Shown: positions 63,823-64,000 of the stretch, in pieces | Layout: every line of letters starts with the position of its first letter | Numbering within the stretch: the stretch's first letter is position 1 | NCBI RefSeq assembly: GCF_000621585.1 | Contig: NZ_KK211310.1 | Coordinates: forward strand, 1-64,000 | Source of the DNA: [Eubacterium] cellulosolvens LD2006 | GTDB lineage: Bacteria > Bacillota > Clostridia > Lachnospirales > Lachnospiraceae | Reading direction: 5' to 3' | Length of the DNA stretch: 64,000 nt | Position numbers and translations under genes: made by a program | The notes under the pieces: model-generated | What the model saw: the letters and a program-made list of their open reading frames with translations, nothing else | The model's database searches: none | What the model was told of the DNA's origin: nothing

Positions 63823-64000
63823 TTACTGATCTGATTTCTTTGTGAGATATGTCTTTCTCTCATTTCCTGCCACAAGTCTCTGAATGTTCGCACGGTGCTG
63901 CCAGATGTTCAGCGCTGCAAGGACGGCCGTGAGCACACACATCTCGGTCAGATGCGGCTGTGTCATGGAATAATGTCCCAGGATACAGAACACAAGCATT
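63823..64000 (-). CDS. plsY: Acyl-phosphate:glycerol-3-phosphate acyltransferase, C-terminal part
   Basis: Only the last 59 codons are in the window. They encode the end of a membrane helix followed by NIWQHRANIQRLVAGNERK, which fits the conserved PlsY C-terminus (RHRxNIxRLxxGxE). PlsY acylates the product of GpsA encoded 90 bases downstream. A CCGGATC/GATCCGG stem lies between the two genes (about 63,792-63,822). Confidence 0.85.
   Translation of the reverse strand, partial: MLVFCILGHYSMTQPHLTEMCVLTAVLAALNIWQHRANIQRLVAGNERKTYLTKKSDQ

Noticed and set aside
1-64000. CRISPR array
   Set aside because: No set of regularly spaced identical short repeats with unique spacers was seen. The only tandem repeats are the 46-base IS end and the short A/C-rich leader repeat.

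Overview
The window looks like chromosomal DNA of a butyrate-forming, Gram-positive anaerobe, most likely a Lachnospiraceae-type Clostridium relative. The reasons are a thl-crt-hbd-bcd-etfB-etfA operon next to a butyryl-CoA:acetate CoA-transferase gene, a Phe T-box in front of pheST, strong purine-rich ribosome binding sites, TTGACA/TATAAT promoters with 17-base spacers, and single-domain Firmicutes-type enzymes. I cannot fix the genus from sequence alone. Most genes are on the minus strand. The plus strand carries only a DUF1846 gene, tyrA-aroA and an IS1182-type transposase.

Layout. 1-1,100: small, partly truncated hypothetical genes beside a possible IS200/IS605 end. 1,100-6,500: a peptide/nickel-type ABC importer (two ATPases, two permeases, lipoprotein) with a hairpin leader. 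6,580-9,000: a DUF218 protein, three identical tRNA-Leu(AAG) genes and a PAP2 phosphatase. 9,100-15,200: the conserved envelope/translation cluster pyrH-frr-uppS-cdsA-dxr-rseP. 15,400-26,000: lysC, DUF5662, a GlgX-like protein without its catalytic residues, xth, a PLP decarboxylase, ilvE, an internally deleted leucyl-tRNA-synthetase derivative and an EF-G-like GTPase. 26,280-30,410: DUF1846, tyrA, aroA. 30,410-31,100: two inverted copies of a structured repeat. 31,100-35,470: a heterodimeric ABC exporter and its MarR regulator with three operators. 35,500-39,510: an AT-rich patch with a hypothetical gene, a stop-interrupted secreted protein and the IS element. 39,570-47,500: butyrate synthesis. 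47,670-55,200: queA, a phosphoglycerate-mutase-like gene, fic, pheT, pheS and the T-box. 55,200-57,460: an AT-rich ABC transporter and a probable 6S RNA. 57,630-64,000: one-carbon folate genes (folD, fchA, fhs, metF), gpsA and the end of plsY.

How the genes work together. Thl, Crt, Hbd and Bcd-EtfAB turn acetyl-CoA into butyryl-CoA, and But swaps the CoA onto acetate to release butyrate. FhS, FchA, FolD and MetF carry formate-level carbon to methyl-THF. GpsA and PlsY start phospholipid synthesis, CdsA continues it, and UppS and Dxr supply isoprenoid carriers.

The most unusual signals are: (1) an intact 304-codon gene made of the two ends of a leucyl-tRNA synthetase without its catalytic and editing domains; (2) a family of intergenic elements of up to 217 bp whose stems differ by compensatory changes, one copy lying inside the T-box-controlled pheST leader; (3) a second repeat family next to terminators; (4) a GH13 protein whose active-site motifs are lost; and (5) a gene with one in-frame stop inside its signal peptide.
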